Origin: Gracilaria caudata
Lineage: Eukaryota > Rhodophyta > Florideophyceae > Gracilariales > Gracilariaceae
Assembly: GCA_030374735.1 (NCBI GenBank)
Contig: JASCIV010000134.1
Span: 1 to 41,131 of the forward strand
Length of the DNA stretch: 41,131 nt
Direction: 5' to 3'
Shown: positions 1-9,210 of the stretch, one piece after another
Position numbering within the stretch: position 1 is the stretch's first letter
Layout of the letters: every line of letters begins with the position of its first letter
Made by a program: the position numbers and the translations under genes
Notes under the pieces: model-generated
What the model was told of the DNA's origin: nothing
What the model saw: the letters and a program-made list of their open reading frames with translations, nothing else
Databases searched by the model: none

Positions 1-1170
1 CTCTACGGAAGCATACATTTTCATTTACTTTTCTGCGTCCCCCTATCAAAGGCTGTCATCGCCGGCGTCATACCAAAAATGACGTTCTCAGATACCTTCG
101 TACGTTGTCAACTGCAGACTGGCTACCCTTGTACAGTACGAGGAAAAGTTAAGGGGGAGGCAGGTACGTGTAGCGTTTCTACCCTTCGTAAGTTTCATTT
201 ACAGTATTGCTTCGGGCCAAAACGTTTACGGGGACCTTCACAAAAACGTTCATACATTTTTCGATTTTCCGCGAGTTTCCCTCAAATTAAGGAAAATATT
301 CGTGCCCTCAGGAAAGGCTTCGCCTTGCGGGAAAGTAACTCATCCTTGGGCCCGAAATTTCCCTCATGCAAATGCGTACGCTACGAAGGTAGTTCCTCGT
401 ACCTTCGTAGATACGCGTGGATTTGCTAAATACCCAACAACCTAAAACACTTTAGCCTACAGCCATCATCATGATGATCTACGACGGTACCGAAAGGTAG
501 CGTTCCTACCTGTAGCTATGCTACAGTACACGCACTGGGCTACGACGAGAAAGTATTAGATCTCTCAGGTGTTTTCGACCGCAGCGCGTTTCGCTACCGA
601 CGCTTATCGCCTTCATCCTCCCATGAACCTCTTCACTCATCCCCTAGAGACCGCCGGCAGAGGGGCACACCACGACAAGGCGCTCCCGCATGTACCACGT
701 TGGCCACTCAAGAAACCATGAGCAGCGTCCTTACGACCTAACCCTCTTATCAATCGGCGAGACCAGGTGCAAGGACCAGTCCGTAGCTCTTCACCGTCAT
801 CCAACCCCAGTGTAGTCCCTCCGAGAAAACCCTGGAAACCCCCCCGTCCAGCGGCCCTTTTGGAGCTCTTCCTTCAGAGGGAAAAATTCAGGGAAACGGC
901 AGTAGGATCTTCCTTCGATGACCGGCTCGCGACCTACTGTGTGCGTGCAGCTAGACGGGGGGCATTTTAACGACGTGCCACCCAGGTCCGCGAGGGCAAT
1001 CGGCGAGCGGACCGATCGCGTGGATGAGTTTAGCGACCTCCCGGGTCGACTCGATCTTCTTCAAGCCTCCCAAGGACTTCCACAGCAAAGCCTGCAACGA
1101 CGCCCGTTGGTGTGAAGCGTGCGCTTTTTGCGCGTCATCAGCGTGGCCAGAATAGAGAACTTTTATCGGA
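1..1170. other. Gene-poor stretch, no supported gene
   Basis: I see no convincing gene here. Open frames at 79-429 and 951-1250 are low-complexity or lack any family signature. The stretch contains several variants of a TACGAAGGTA / TACCTTCGTA word and one perfect hairpin (listed separately). Confidence 0.6.
381..410. repeat. Perfect 11-bp inverted repeat (AAGGT-type hairpin)
   Basis: CTACGAAGGTA at 381-391 and TACCTTCGTAG at 400-410 are exact reverse complements separated by 8 nt. Similar AAGGT/ACCTT palindromes recur at 17634-17670, 19770-19793, 22632-22648, 29291-29305 and 31992-32001, so this is one member of a dispersed family of small palindromes. Confidence 0.8.
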
Positions 1171-1294
1171 GTAGAATAAAGAGCCGGGACTACTTGCAAA
1201 GGAACGCACGAGAGCATCGACTCGAGTAGCATTATGTTCCTGGCTTTCACCGGTGGAACATTTTGTTTGGCTCAAGTTTAGTGGCCTGACGTAC

Positions 1295-1790
1295 GTAAGT
1301 TGATAGAAGTAGAACAATCCTTTCCGACTGAGTCTAACACCAGCAGGCCCTACAACAAAAATGAGTACGTGTTGTGTCGCAATTGTCGGCGGCAGTTGCT
1401 CTGTACCAGGGCGCCTCCCCTCCGCGTCACAACATCACAGGGCCTGTCGAATGTTTTGGGACATGGGACTACGACAGGGATCTCGGCAGCGGTTGGAGAG
1501 GCACCCCATCGGCTCACAGCCGTCGACCCAAAGGACCGCTTGTCGGGAGCGATTACAACAGTGACCGCCCCAGCTTATTTTTGTACGTGTTTCTCACTTT
1601 CTTTCCCGATCTTTGTCCCATACTTGCGTGGCTTTCTGACTCATGGCCTTTCTTCTTCTCTCTTTCTTTGTGGATCCACATTTCCTTGTATTCTGATAGA
1701 TTTGTTCGTTCATCCATACTTCATGTTGTACCAATATTTGCCCCTATAAGTATCGACTAAAGCAAACAATATAATCTACGTAAGCCGCTA
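1295..1790 (+). ncRNA. Structured spliced RNA gene, copy 1
   Basis: This is a member of a four-copy family in this window. The central exon runs to 1582 and is followed by an intron at 1583-1699 (GTACGT ... TGATAG), after which ATTTG follows as in the other copies. The helix arms are visible: P1 CCTGTCG 1443-1449 with CGACAGG 1472-1478; P2 TCTCGGCAGCGGTT 1481-1494 with GACCGCTTGTCGGGA 1534-1548, two G-U pairs replacing G-C and one bulged T; P3 CGGC 1510-1513 with GCCG 1519-1522. A weak AATAAAG box near 1175 may be the promoter. The start is uncertain: GTAAGT at 1295 could be the donor of an upstream intron ending at CAG 1341-1343 or 1344-1346. An open frame at 1300-1749 runs through it, but the family does not keep this frame. 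The copy is diverged from copies 2 and 3 outside the core. Confidence 0.6.
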
Positions 1791-2199
1791 TTCGCAGCTT
1801 TGATAGAGATTCACCCGCGCCCCCTGTGTTCTTAGTAGTTTCCTATATCAATCAAGATGAACTCTTGCGGAAGAGCTCTCAGAGATGACCATATACCGGT
1901 TTGAACAAATGACATCTTTTCTCTCGCCGTTTGCATACTAGGTGGGTGTGGAAACGCATGTCTTTACCAGTATTGTTAACGATCAATACGAGTATTACGT
2001 AGAGTATGTGCAAGGTTCGCGTAGTAAGGAGTCCACGAAGCAGTTTGTATACTTTTGTATGTGCCATAGGTTGTAGATGTTCTTTTTCGAGTTGAACTTC
2101 TCCTAGTTCTGTGAAATTAGTCTCTGTGCAGTCGCAACTAGCATCATGAGGCGGGAATGATCACCTCTTCAACACCATAAACACTTTCTATGGTTAACT
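1791..2199. other. Intergenic, nothing recognised
   Basis: This is the sequence between the end of RNA copy 1 and the 3' end of the YchF gene. No gene, repeat or RNA was recognised beyond short chance frames. Confidence 0.5.
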
Positions 2200-3573
2200 T
2201 TAGACGTTAAATCGGAAAAGCATAACATCACCATCTCTAACTTCATACTCTTTCCCTTCCGATCTCATCATCCCTTTCTCTTTCGCTGTCTTCTCGCTTC
2301 CACATAGGCGCAGTTTTTCGTACGATATGGTCTCCGCACGAATGAAGCCCCTCTCAAAATCGTTGTGAATTACGCCCGCAGCCTGCGGAGCCCTCATCCC
2401 TCGTCGTATCGTCCACGCTTTCGTCTCACTCTTTCCACTGGTAAAATAAGTCTGCAGTCCCAAAAGTTCATACGTAGCTCGCACAAGCGCTCTCAGACCA
2501 CACTCATCCTCTGTCACTCCCAAAGCTTCAAGAAACTCAGTGCGTTCATCTCGATCCAAACCAACCAGCTCCGATTCAACCTGGGCAGATACAACTATAA
2601 CTCCGGCCTTTTCTCCTTCTGCATACCGCTTCACTTCTTCAACATAAGAGTTTCCATCAGCAAGTTCCTCATCACACACGTTTGCAGCATATATCACTGG
2701 CTTCAAGGTTAACAATCCAAGGGGTTTCAAAGCATCGAGTTCTTCCTCGGCAAGATCCACGCTTCTAGCAGCTCGACCTTCATCTAATACCGCAGCTACC
2801 TTCTCCAGAGCAGAAACCTCGTATGGTGATATTTCTCCTCGTCCACGTTTCGATTTCACCTTTGTCAAACGTTTCTCCACTTGTGCCATATCCGCCAAAG
2901 CCAGTTCCAGATTGATAGTTTCGATATCGCGGACTGGGTCGACAGAACCACTGACATGAATGACATCGTCATCCTCAAAGCAACGAACGACGTGGACAAT
3001 TGCATCGCATTCTCGAATGTTGGCCAAGAATTTATTTCCGAGCCCTTCTCCATCCGCTGCACCTTTCACCAGTCCCGCAACGTCGACTACCTCCACGGTT
3101 GCAGGAACCACTCGCTCGCTCTCATTCATCTTTGCCAGGACATTCAAACGTTCGTCTGGCACTACAGCGATTCCGACATTCGGTTCAATTGTGCAGAACG
3201 GAAAATTTGCCGCCTGTGCGGCTGCGTTCTCTACGAGTGCATTGAACAATGTAGATTTTCCCACGTTCGGAAGCCCAACAATAGCACTGTTAAGCTTCAT
3301 GCTAGGACGCGACGATCGAAACTCCCGAGAACACTGCCGAACACGAAGAGGATTGAAATACGGCACAAAACTCCCTTGTCGACTTAGAACCTGTCCGGCC
3401 AGATATTGACGTCTCATGCAGGTCAGCCGAGGCGAGATTCTCATTACTGGTGTCGAAATCACGTTCACAAAACATGAGAAAGAGGAGGAAGCCATGATGG
3501 TATTTGAAGGGGTAAACCTAAAGAAAACGGAGTGAACTGTGTGCGACGAAAACTGGAGCACTCGCAATTCCAC
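2200..3573 (-). CDS. ychF: YchF/OLA1-family P-loop ATPase, organelle-targeted
   Basis: This is a translation-associated ribosome-binding ATPase of the Obg-related YchF/OLA1 family. The 457-residue frame has a roughly 92-residue N-terminal extension, then MKLNSAIVG followed by the Walker A motif GLPNVGKS (residues 100-107). A DVAGLV switch II motif, an NVCDEE base-recognition region of the NxxE type (YchF proteins prefer ATP) and a C-terminal TGS domain (LLGLQTYFTSG ... HNDFERGFIRAE) follow in normal order. The core matches the usual bacterial length of about 363 residues. The extension is rich in Ser, Arg and hydroxylated residues and starts MASSSF at the second Met, so it is probably a plastid (or mitochondrial) transit peptide. 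The Met at 3495 is a likelier start than the first one at 3573. No intron is seen. It is divergently arranged with the gene at 4031, about 0.5 kb away. Confidence 0.95.
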   Translation of the reverse strand: MELRVLQFSSHTVHSVFFRFTPSNTIMASSSFSCFVNVISTPVMRISPRLTCMRRQYLAGQVLSRQGSFVPYFNPLRVRQCSREFRSSRPSMKLNSAIVGLPNVGKSTLFNALVENAAAQAANFPFCTIEPNVGIAVVPDERLNVLAKMNESERVVPATVEVVDVAGLVKGAADGEGLGNKFLANIRECDAIVHVVRCFEDDDVIHVSGSVDPVRDIETINLELALADMAQVEKRLTKVKSKRGRGEISPYEVSALEKVAAVLDEGRAARSVDLAEEELDALKPLGLLTLKPVIYAANVCDEELADGNSYVEEVKRYAEGEKAGVIVVSAQVESELVGLDRDERTEFLEALGVTEDECGLRALVRATYELLGLQTYFTSGKSETKAWTIRRGMRAPQAAGVIHNDFERGFIRAETISYEKLRLCGSEKTAKEKGMMRSEGKEYEVRDGDVMLFRFNV

Positions 3574-3790
3574 GAATCGTCCTGGTTCGTTCAGATCAAC
3601 GAGATTGCGAAAGTCCAGCTGAAGATGTAAAGCGCGGTTTAATGCAGGTTAAAGGAGAAAGCTCTTAATCTCCTCTACATGCATACATAGTCAATACGTC
3701 AGCAAGTACGAGGGGGATGCCTTTTAGCACTCGCGCTCCATCCGTCCGGCGGAGAACGTTCCATAACTGGACTGCGTTAGCCATTTTCGG

Positions 3791-4006
3791 ATGTTTTGGA
3801 GTGACGAAATTGGGCGAAATCTCGACCGCAGAAGATTGAGCTCAAGTTTCGGAATGGGCGTGACACCGCACGACCTGGATCTCGTTTGGTTTGCTCGTGC
3901 AAGTGTACAAGACCGAATTGTTAAGCGTGGACTGAATGAGGCCATCAGTGCTTTCGAAGAGGCAGGCCACCCAGCTCGGGACGGGGCAGCATTGAGTTGG
4001 TCCTAA
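3791..4006 (+). CDS. Possible 71-residue small protein, unrecognised
   Basis: This short ATG-initiated frame lies in the gap between YchF and the TPR-like gene. It ends 24 nt before the latter's ATG. Residues 24-60 look like a charged amphipathic helix, but no family is recognised and the opposite strand is also open (3724-3945). It could be an upstream ORF in the leader of the following gene, or chance. Confidence 0.25.
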   Translation: MFWSDEIGRNLDRRRLSSSFGMGVTPHDLDLVWFARASVQDRIVKRGLNEAISAFEEAGHPARDGAALSWS

Positions 4007-4030
4007 TTTGAGGCGGCCTTTGGTTTCAAC

Positions 4031-5074
4031 ATGGCTTTTGTACCTTCATGTCAAGTCACTCTGCCGGGCAGTTCTCGTCATCGAGGTCCCATTAAGCGTA
4101 CAAGGTTTAGAATGTGTGCTCAGTCACAAAAGGTATCTCCTTTCGAACTTCGCGAGTACGAAAGATACATAAAGCAGGTGGCAAAGACAAGCCCACCTCC
4201 TTATCTTGATGGATTGCTCCATGTTCTCTCAGATTCAGACGCAACTCTTAAACCTCCCTCAAATCGAACGGATCTTCACCCTTTTCTCATTCCTCTATCA
4301 TATAATGCGGAATCTGAAGAAACAACTGGTCTCCTGCGATGGCCAACTGCTCCCGATGAAATGGAATTACCGATCGTGCAATCATCAGGTGGTGATCAAT
4401 CCCTAACGCTCATCGCACCCAGCGCGAAATGTTATGTTACCCGAAGGCTTGCATCAATGGACTTCGCAGGTAAATACGAAGAAAGAGATGCAATACGATC
4501 AGCCTGTTCTTTGGCACTCGCGTATCAGAACGGCGATGTGGACGCATCAGGCGTCGGTCTGGAGCGCTTTTTAATTCTCAAAGTCGGACCTTTTCCCGAT
4601 GTATATGAGGGCCTTGCGAACTTCCATAAAGCAAAAGGGGATATTCAATCCGGTTTGGTTACCTGTGAACGAGCTGCAAACGTTCATCCAGGCTGGGGCC
4701 GCGCTCATGCTTTCCACGCCAACTTTCTTCTTGAATTGGCGAGAGATGCAGAAGCTCGGGACGCGGCTCGATTTTGTTTACAAATGCCTCTTTGGACAAT
4801 AGGTTCTTACAACACCGTGTTGCAAATGGCAAAACTTGCCGGTTATGAGGATCCAGACAGTTTGCGGAAGATATACAAGAGATTGTACGAAGACGAGAGA
4901 AAAGAAGAAATCGCAGACGGTAAGGCTCCCCAACAAGTTGCTTTAGACAGGGCTGCGTACTTGCTTGATGTTTGTTTTACGAACAACGCGGGTTGGGAAA
5001 ACATTAAAGATGACTTAGCAGCGCTTTACGAGGAAGCCGAAATGTCAGATTTTGCTACTTTCGTCCGATACTAG
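4031..5074 (+). CDS. Probably plastid-targeted TPR-like protein, function unknown
   Basis: This is a 347-residue single-exon protein. The first 30 or so residues (MAFVPSCQVTLPGSSRHRGP..., then RMCAQS) are basic and low in acidic residues, as in plastid transit peptides, with a plausible cleavage near the Cys-Ala. Residues 140-260 form alternating helices of the tetratricopeptide type: ERDAIRSACSLALAYQ, DVYEGLANFHKAKGDIQSG, WGRAHAFHANFLLELARDAEA. These suggest a protein-protein scaffold. The C-terminus (residues 265-345) is acidic and helical. No catalytic motif is seen. The ATG at 4031 is the first Met and sits just after the transcribed-looking intergenic gap. It is head-to-head with YchF, so the two may share a promoter region. 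I do not recognise the exact family. Confidence 0.8.
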   Translation: MAFVPSCQVTLPGSSRHRGPIKRTRFRMCAQSQKVSPFELREYERYIKQVAKTSPPPYLDGLLHVLSDSDATLKPPSNRTDLHPFLIPLSYNAESEETTGLLRWPTAPDEMELPIVQSSGGDQSLTLIAPSAKCYVTRRLASMDFAGKYEERDAIRSACSLALAYQNGDVDASGVGLERFLILKVGPFPDVYEGLANFHKAKGDIQSGLVTCERAANVHPGWGRAHAFHANFLLELARDAEARDAARFCLQMPLWTIGSYNTVLQMAKLAGYEDPDSLRKIYKRLYEDERKEEIADGKAPQQVALDRAAYLLDVCFTNNAGWENIKDDLAALYEEAEMSDFATFVRY

Positions 5075-6289
5075 AAATAAAGCCGGTGACTAGCTTACGA
5101 CGAGAACTTGGTCACCAGAGCTTTGAAACATTATTTCAATCATCACAACGAAGAAAAACACACTTGCACAGCAGGCATCAGAACTTCTACAACTGGGCTA
5201 CACAGTGGGTTGAAGAGACAAAGTAGCTTCCCACTTTATTATCAACTTGATCTCGTCGTTCGTCTCGCTTCGCTTTCATCAAACACCCTCTCGCGTTTGC
5301 ACGCGCATGTTTGTAGTCAACGGGCCGAAAGCACGGTGAACAGCCCCGCACAAGTGCCAGTGACAGTGCAGAATTCTGGTGTGCGTACTCACGACTGCAC
5401 AACCACAGCACTGCGTTCGGTAACAGTTTTGCGAAAGTACAGACGCAATTGCACAGGAAATGGGACTTGCCGGCTTTTTAGAAGACGCGTAGTGAGGGTT
5501 GCGTTTGGAACACTGGGCATTTCGTTTGATGCTATGAGTATGGTTGCGCTGTACTTTATTGAGTGTTGAGTCATCAAGTGCGGATCTCAAGATGATGACA
5601 TATACTGTTTCAGAACCCCATTTGCGAGGATTGAAGCGGATCCAAGAGATCTTCGAGAATGCAAACACCTGTTGGTGAAGAACGAAGCAATGTAATGGAA
5701 ACTTTGTCGGAGAGACAATTCAGTACGTTAGTTTGTCATGAAAATAGTCGGGTTCGGTGACAAAAGCAGACACTGAGAGATTGTGTTGTGCGCACGCCGT
5801 GACCATCATTGATTCTCGTAACGCACTGTCCGGTTTCTGTAGATTGTCTTGTGCTTGTGACGGGCAGAAGGACCTATTCTGAGTGGGCTTCTTTGGTCGC
5901 ACAATGTCGAGAACACGATGGTTTGACTGACACAAGTTGCTAGAACGCAGCTGGCAGCTCTGACAACAACGTGACGAGTGAACTTTGAATTCATTGCTTG
6001 GAACCGTGGAGAAAACCAATGAATAACCATGGCTGTAGCATTGGCTGTGGTGTTCTCAGTCTCTCTCTCCCTCTCCTAACCGACACTGAAGTAGCCAATG
6101 CAAAAGACGGGCAGGTGAGGATCATATTTGCAGTTGTATGGATCGCTTTTTCATTGAACGGGAGAGCATAGTTTCACGTATGCGATGGTAATGCGCTTCA
6201 ATACAGAGGAACTGACAGCAACTGAGTGCAGAAGTGGAGTGTGTGAAGCGAGAGAGCTAAACATCAGGCGGTGGGGGACGGTTTGAAAC
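5075..6289. other. Intergenic, no supported gene
   Basis: Several overlapping frames exist on both strands (for example 5108-5569 and 5279-5668), but none shows a domain, signal or conserved partner in the window. Nothing else was recognised until the TATA box at 6291. Confidence 0.5.
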
Positions 6290-6290
6290 A

Positions 6291-6297
6291 GTATAAA
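6291..6297 (+). promoter_or_regulatory. TATA box of the coiled-coil gene
   Basis: TATAAAA followed by GGG lies about 160 nt before the ATG at 6456. It sits at the boundary between A/T-mixed upstream sequence and a pyrimidine-rich leader. Confidence 0.6.
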
Positions 6298-6455
6298 AGG
6301 GAGGGACTTCGGCCTGTGAGTGCTCCATCTGTTTCCGTCGCCCAAGCTACTCACACTATCGAAGCACCCAACCCATCCAACTCTCCTTTTTCTCTCTCCA
6401 CCTCCCACAAGTCTAGCTCTTCTCTGTTCGCCTTCCAATATTTACCTTTTATACT

Positions 6456-6848
6456 ATGATCGGCATAGTCCTTAAGTTAGGGATGATCTTGGTGGCAGCC
6501 AATGCCAGCATTCGAAACAGGAAGCGAAAGGTTGATTTCGAGCGGGTTGTTAAGACCAAAGAAGAGCTTGAAGAAAAGGTCAACATTTTGGAGGAAAGAA
6601 AAGTTATCTTGAATGCGCAGATGGAGGAAGCGCTGCAAAAAAAAGAGCGAATGTGGAGGATGCGCCTCAACCTGGTCCAAAGAGAGGCCAGGGAAGCGCA
6701 AGAGGCTTTATTTGCGAAGCAAGAGAGGATGTGGAGGATGCGGATGAGTCTCTTCAAACAAGAGGCGTGGGAGAGACTGAATGCGTTCAACGACGCACAC
6801 AACCAGACTCCGTACCCTTGTACCCTCGTAGATGGATCTACGGTGTAG
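6456..6848 (+). CDS. Small coiled-coil protein with N-terminal hydrophobic segment
   Basis: This is a 130-residue protein. Residues 1-16 (MIGIVLKLGMILVAAN) are hydrophobic and could be a membrane anchor or signal segment. A basic patch (RNRKRK) and a long, highly charged heptad-like helix at about residues 27-105 follow. Inside the helix a module recurs: KKERMWRMRLNLVQREA and later KQERMWRMRMSLFKQEA, an internal duplication of about 30 residues. The tail is short and lacks charge. A TATA box is about 160 nt upstream, and the ATG is the first in the leader (TATACTATG). No homologous family is recognised. The coiled coil suggests oligomerisation or scaffolding, but that is only inference. Confidence 0.7.
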   Translation: MIGIVLKLGMILVAANASIRNRKRKVDFERVVKTKEELEEKVNILEERKVILNAQMEEALQKKERMWRMRLNLVQREAREAQEALFAKQERMWRMRMSLFKQEAWERLNAFNDAHNQTPYPCTLVDGSTV

Positions 6849-7319
6849 CCTTTGGGCGTGAAGTTAATTAAATGTTCAAGATTGAAGGACAAACAAAGTG
6901 ACTTTGGATTTGCCTTTGGTGCTTGTTCGTCTTTGCTTTGTAGCTTGTCAGCGTAATCGTGTTGTCCGCAAGTAGTGGAGCGACGACTCCGCGACTCGCT
7001 GCGGCGATGAAGATGAGCACTGGAAAGAGTACGCAAGAGAAGGATCGCGGGTAATTAGTTGTGCTTGTGCAGCGCAGTGCGGCCTTGCGTTGCGTGATGA
7101 TGACGATCATGATAATGGCCATCAAAACAATCGCGGAAGAATGTTCCGTGTATTAGTGCGTGTTCTGGGAAACATCAAGCTGCATGCGCTTCTGTTTATG
7201 CCCTTGTTGTTTGGTAGTAGGAAAGGTCAAATCTGTTATGAGTTGCATATCGCTCTGTAAGTGGTTTTACTCCGTTGAGTATAGCAGGGAGTTATCTCGA
7301 ATGGAAGCTTGTGATTTAT
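6849..7319. other. Intergenic, nothing recognised
   Basis: This lies between the convergent coiled-coil gene and the TPR fragment. No gene or repeat was recognised. Confidence 0.5.
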
Positions 7320-7955
7320 TCAGCTTGATGATGATTCACATGCATCTGCAAGAACAGGGAAATGATGAAGATGTTCAGAATCTGGCCAATAGAGCAAACT
7401 TCTGACAGTTTTCCCCTCTAAAGGTTGTCTGTTCACATGAGTCTTACTTGAGGAGCTAAATGAAAGACGGATTTCTAGACATAAGACGGCCTGGTAATTC
7501 GACTGAGCGAACCAATGATGGGGTCTCATTGACATGGCCACCTCGTAAGCTCTCCTAGCAACATGCAGACGGCCAGTCTCAGCGGCTGCTCGTGCCGTTT
7601 TGAGCCAGGTCAAAAGGTCAGTGTTGTCGTCATCAAGTGCTAGTGAGTAGTTTGTCAGCGCATGATCAGGTTCTTTTAGTTGAACATGTACATCTGCCAA
7701 ATGGCGATGGACTGCATAGCGCAAACGACGTTCCCAGAGAGGATTTTGTAGGCGAGGTCTCATGGCCAGTCGCTGAATTCGCGATTCTGAGAGATTCTGC
7801 TTGATTTCGATGAGAGCGGTGTTCGCAGCCTGCGAGGGCGCGCTGAGAGCGGATTCATACTTGGTGAGGAGACGATTTTCTCTCTGCTCAGGAGTGACAA
7901 CCTGTGCTGTTGGTGGCTTCTTAGCAGAAGTGGATGTTGCCCATTGTTTAAGCAT
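7320..7955 (-). CDS. TPR protein resembling the N-terminus of CABIN1/HIR3, truncated
   Basis: This is a 211-residue frame. After a short basic leader it has helical pairs of the TPR type: NRLLTKYESAL...NTALIEIKQNL, then LRYAVHRHLADVHVQLKEPDHALTNYSLALDDDNTDLLTWLKTARAAAETGRLHVARRAYEVAMSM with RPHHW. The order of features (a TPR of the form TDLLTWLKTARAA...ARRAYEVAM, then PHHW and a hydrophobic run VLCLE) resembles the N-terminal TPRs of the histone-chaperone subunit CABIN1/HIR3, which is normally over 1,000 residues long. Here similarity stops at about residue 160; the tail is Ser-rich and unlike the family, and nothing downstream supplies the rest. It is either a truncated duplicate or a first exon followed by an unrecognised intron. 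Family assignment is from pattern memory only. Confidence 0.5.
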   Translation of the reverse strand: MLKQWATSTSAKKPPTAQVVTPEQRENRLLTKYESALSAPSQAANTALIEIKQNLSESRIQRLAMRPRLQNPLWERRLRYAVHRHLADVHVQLKEPDHALTNYSLALDDDNTDLLTWLKTARAAAETGRLHVARRAYEVAMSMRPHHWFAQSNYQAVLCLEIRLSFSSSSKTHVNRQPLEGKTVRSLLYWPDSEHLHHFPVLADACESSSS

Positions 7956-8177
7956 GGCTTTTGGTTATAAGGTCGCTCACTTATCCGACAAACTTGTTAC
8001 GTTAAACAGCGAGATCGTAGAATTTGAGACGGTATGAAACAAGACAAAATGAATGAAGAACATGCTTGTAATCGAAGCCTGCTACCTGGTGCTCTCTTTG
8101 GTCTTCGGGTCAATGAAGTCCTGAGTACCGAGGTGTGCACAGTGCATCTGTAAAAGGTGACAGTACCCACAGTCAAC
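7956..8177. promoter_or_regulatory. Divergent intergenic region
   Basis: This is a short gap between the start of the TPR fragment (-) and the putative zinc-finger frame (+), and would hold both promoters if both are genes. No clear TATA box at a convincing distance is seen. Confidence 0.3.
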
Positions 8178-8657
8178 ATGATGTTAGAGCGGAATACCGT
8201 GAAACCAGCGTTTGTGCTGTCCTCGAATGCCTTCTGTGCAGTCGGCACAAGAAACGGTAGGGAACGTCAACGCTGCAACGTATACGAATGTACTCATTGT
8301 GACTACGTCACTACCATTAGACCTGTCTATCAAGCTCATATGGAAAGGCACCGTTCTCAAACGTCCGACGCAGTTGCTGAGCCCAATATCAAGTGCATTG
8401 ACCCAATGGACAGAGTAAAGCCAAACAAAAAGCAACAACGTTGTGGACTCAGGGGGTGGAACGCAGTTAATCAAATTGCAATTGATGGGCGATCTCTAAG
8501 ACTGCCGTCAGGGGTTGATCTCCCTCATGATGGCAATTCGATGGGAGACTGTTTTCACCATCTTTCCATCAGATTGCACATCATAAGACCCATCACAGCG
8601 TTCATCAGCACCCATCACAAATGTGATGGGCAGGATCTGCACTGTTCGACGTCTTAG
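8178..8657 (+). CDS. Possible single C2H2 zinc-finger protein
   Basis: Open frame of about 159 residues from the ATG at 8178. Near residue 40 it holds a complete C2H2 finger: YECTHCDYVTTIRPVYQAH then MERH, that is Cys-x2-Cys-x12-His-x3-His with the usual aromatic residue two before the first Cys. The rest is basic before and after the finger (RNGRERQR, KPNKKQQR) and has no other domain. A role in nucleic-acid binding would follow from the family. A frame is also open on the opposite strand (8184-8474), so coding status rests on the finger alone. The C-terminal third, rich in His and Ile, may be non-coding read-through. Confidence 0.45.
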   Translation: MMLERNTVKPAFVLSSNAFCAVGTRNGRERQRCNVYECTHCDYVTTIRPVYQAHMERHRSQTSDAVAEPNIKCIDPMDRVKPNKKQQRCGLRGWNAVNQIAIDGRSLRLPSGVDLPHDGNSMGDCFHHLSIRLHIIRPITAFISTHHKCDGQDLHCSTS

Positions 8658-8739
8658 TTTAGATTTGAAACTAATACGAACTAGATTCTGGAACATAATG
8701 CGGCTGCAAAATGACCTGATCGTTGGAGAAGCGCACGAA

Positions 8740-9000
8740 ACTCTCCCGAGGCAACTCTCCTCACCCAAGCGCGGCTGAGGAAAGTTTTCTCATTCCCGTG
8801 CGGCTGAGGAAAGTTTCCTGCCTTCAGCGAGGGCAGGAACTTTACTCTGAGGAGGCCGGAATATTTCCTCCGACGGGGCAGGAAACTTCTGTTAAAGGGC
8901 AGGAATTTTCCTCGGAAGGCAGGAAAGTTTCCTGTGGAAAGTTGCCTCAGCAGAAAATACCCGGAAACTTTCCTCAGAAGGCAGGAAAACCTCCAGCAGC
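8740..9000. repeat. Clustered GGAAA/TTTCC quasi-palindromic repeats
   Basis: The segment consists largely of variants of (T)GAGGAAAGTTTCCTGCC and GGCAGGAAACTT, about ten of them in 260 nt and in both orientations, including near-perfect palindromes AGGAAAGTTTCCT. It lies just upstream of the HAD gene. It does not encode a recognisable protein, although one frame (8723-9034) is open through it. Confidence 0.7.
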
Positions 9001-9210
9001 CAGGGACAGGGGAGCCTCACATGCATTCACGTGACGGGTGAGGTGCCCGCTATGTGAGCTCGTAGTTGCGCAACGTGGAAACGTCTGAGCTGAGCACTCG
9101 CTCATTGTTGCCGCACCTCCGAGTGATCCCTCGTGCCACTCACGACCACCGACCTACGACCTCCGGCGCACTTTGATCCGAATCTCCCAACTGCCCTCGC
9201 CGCCATCCGC

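Noticed and set aside
951..1250. 99-codon minus-strand frame
   Set aside because: No domain, signal or conserved copy; composition looks like chance.
2365..3409. Plus-strand frames over the YchF gene
   Set aside because: They are shadows of the clearly coding minus-strand YchF gene.
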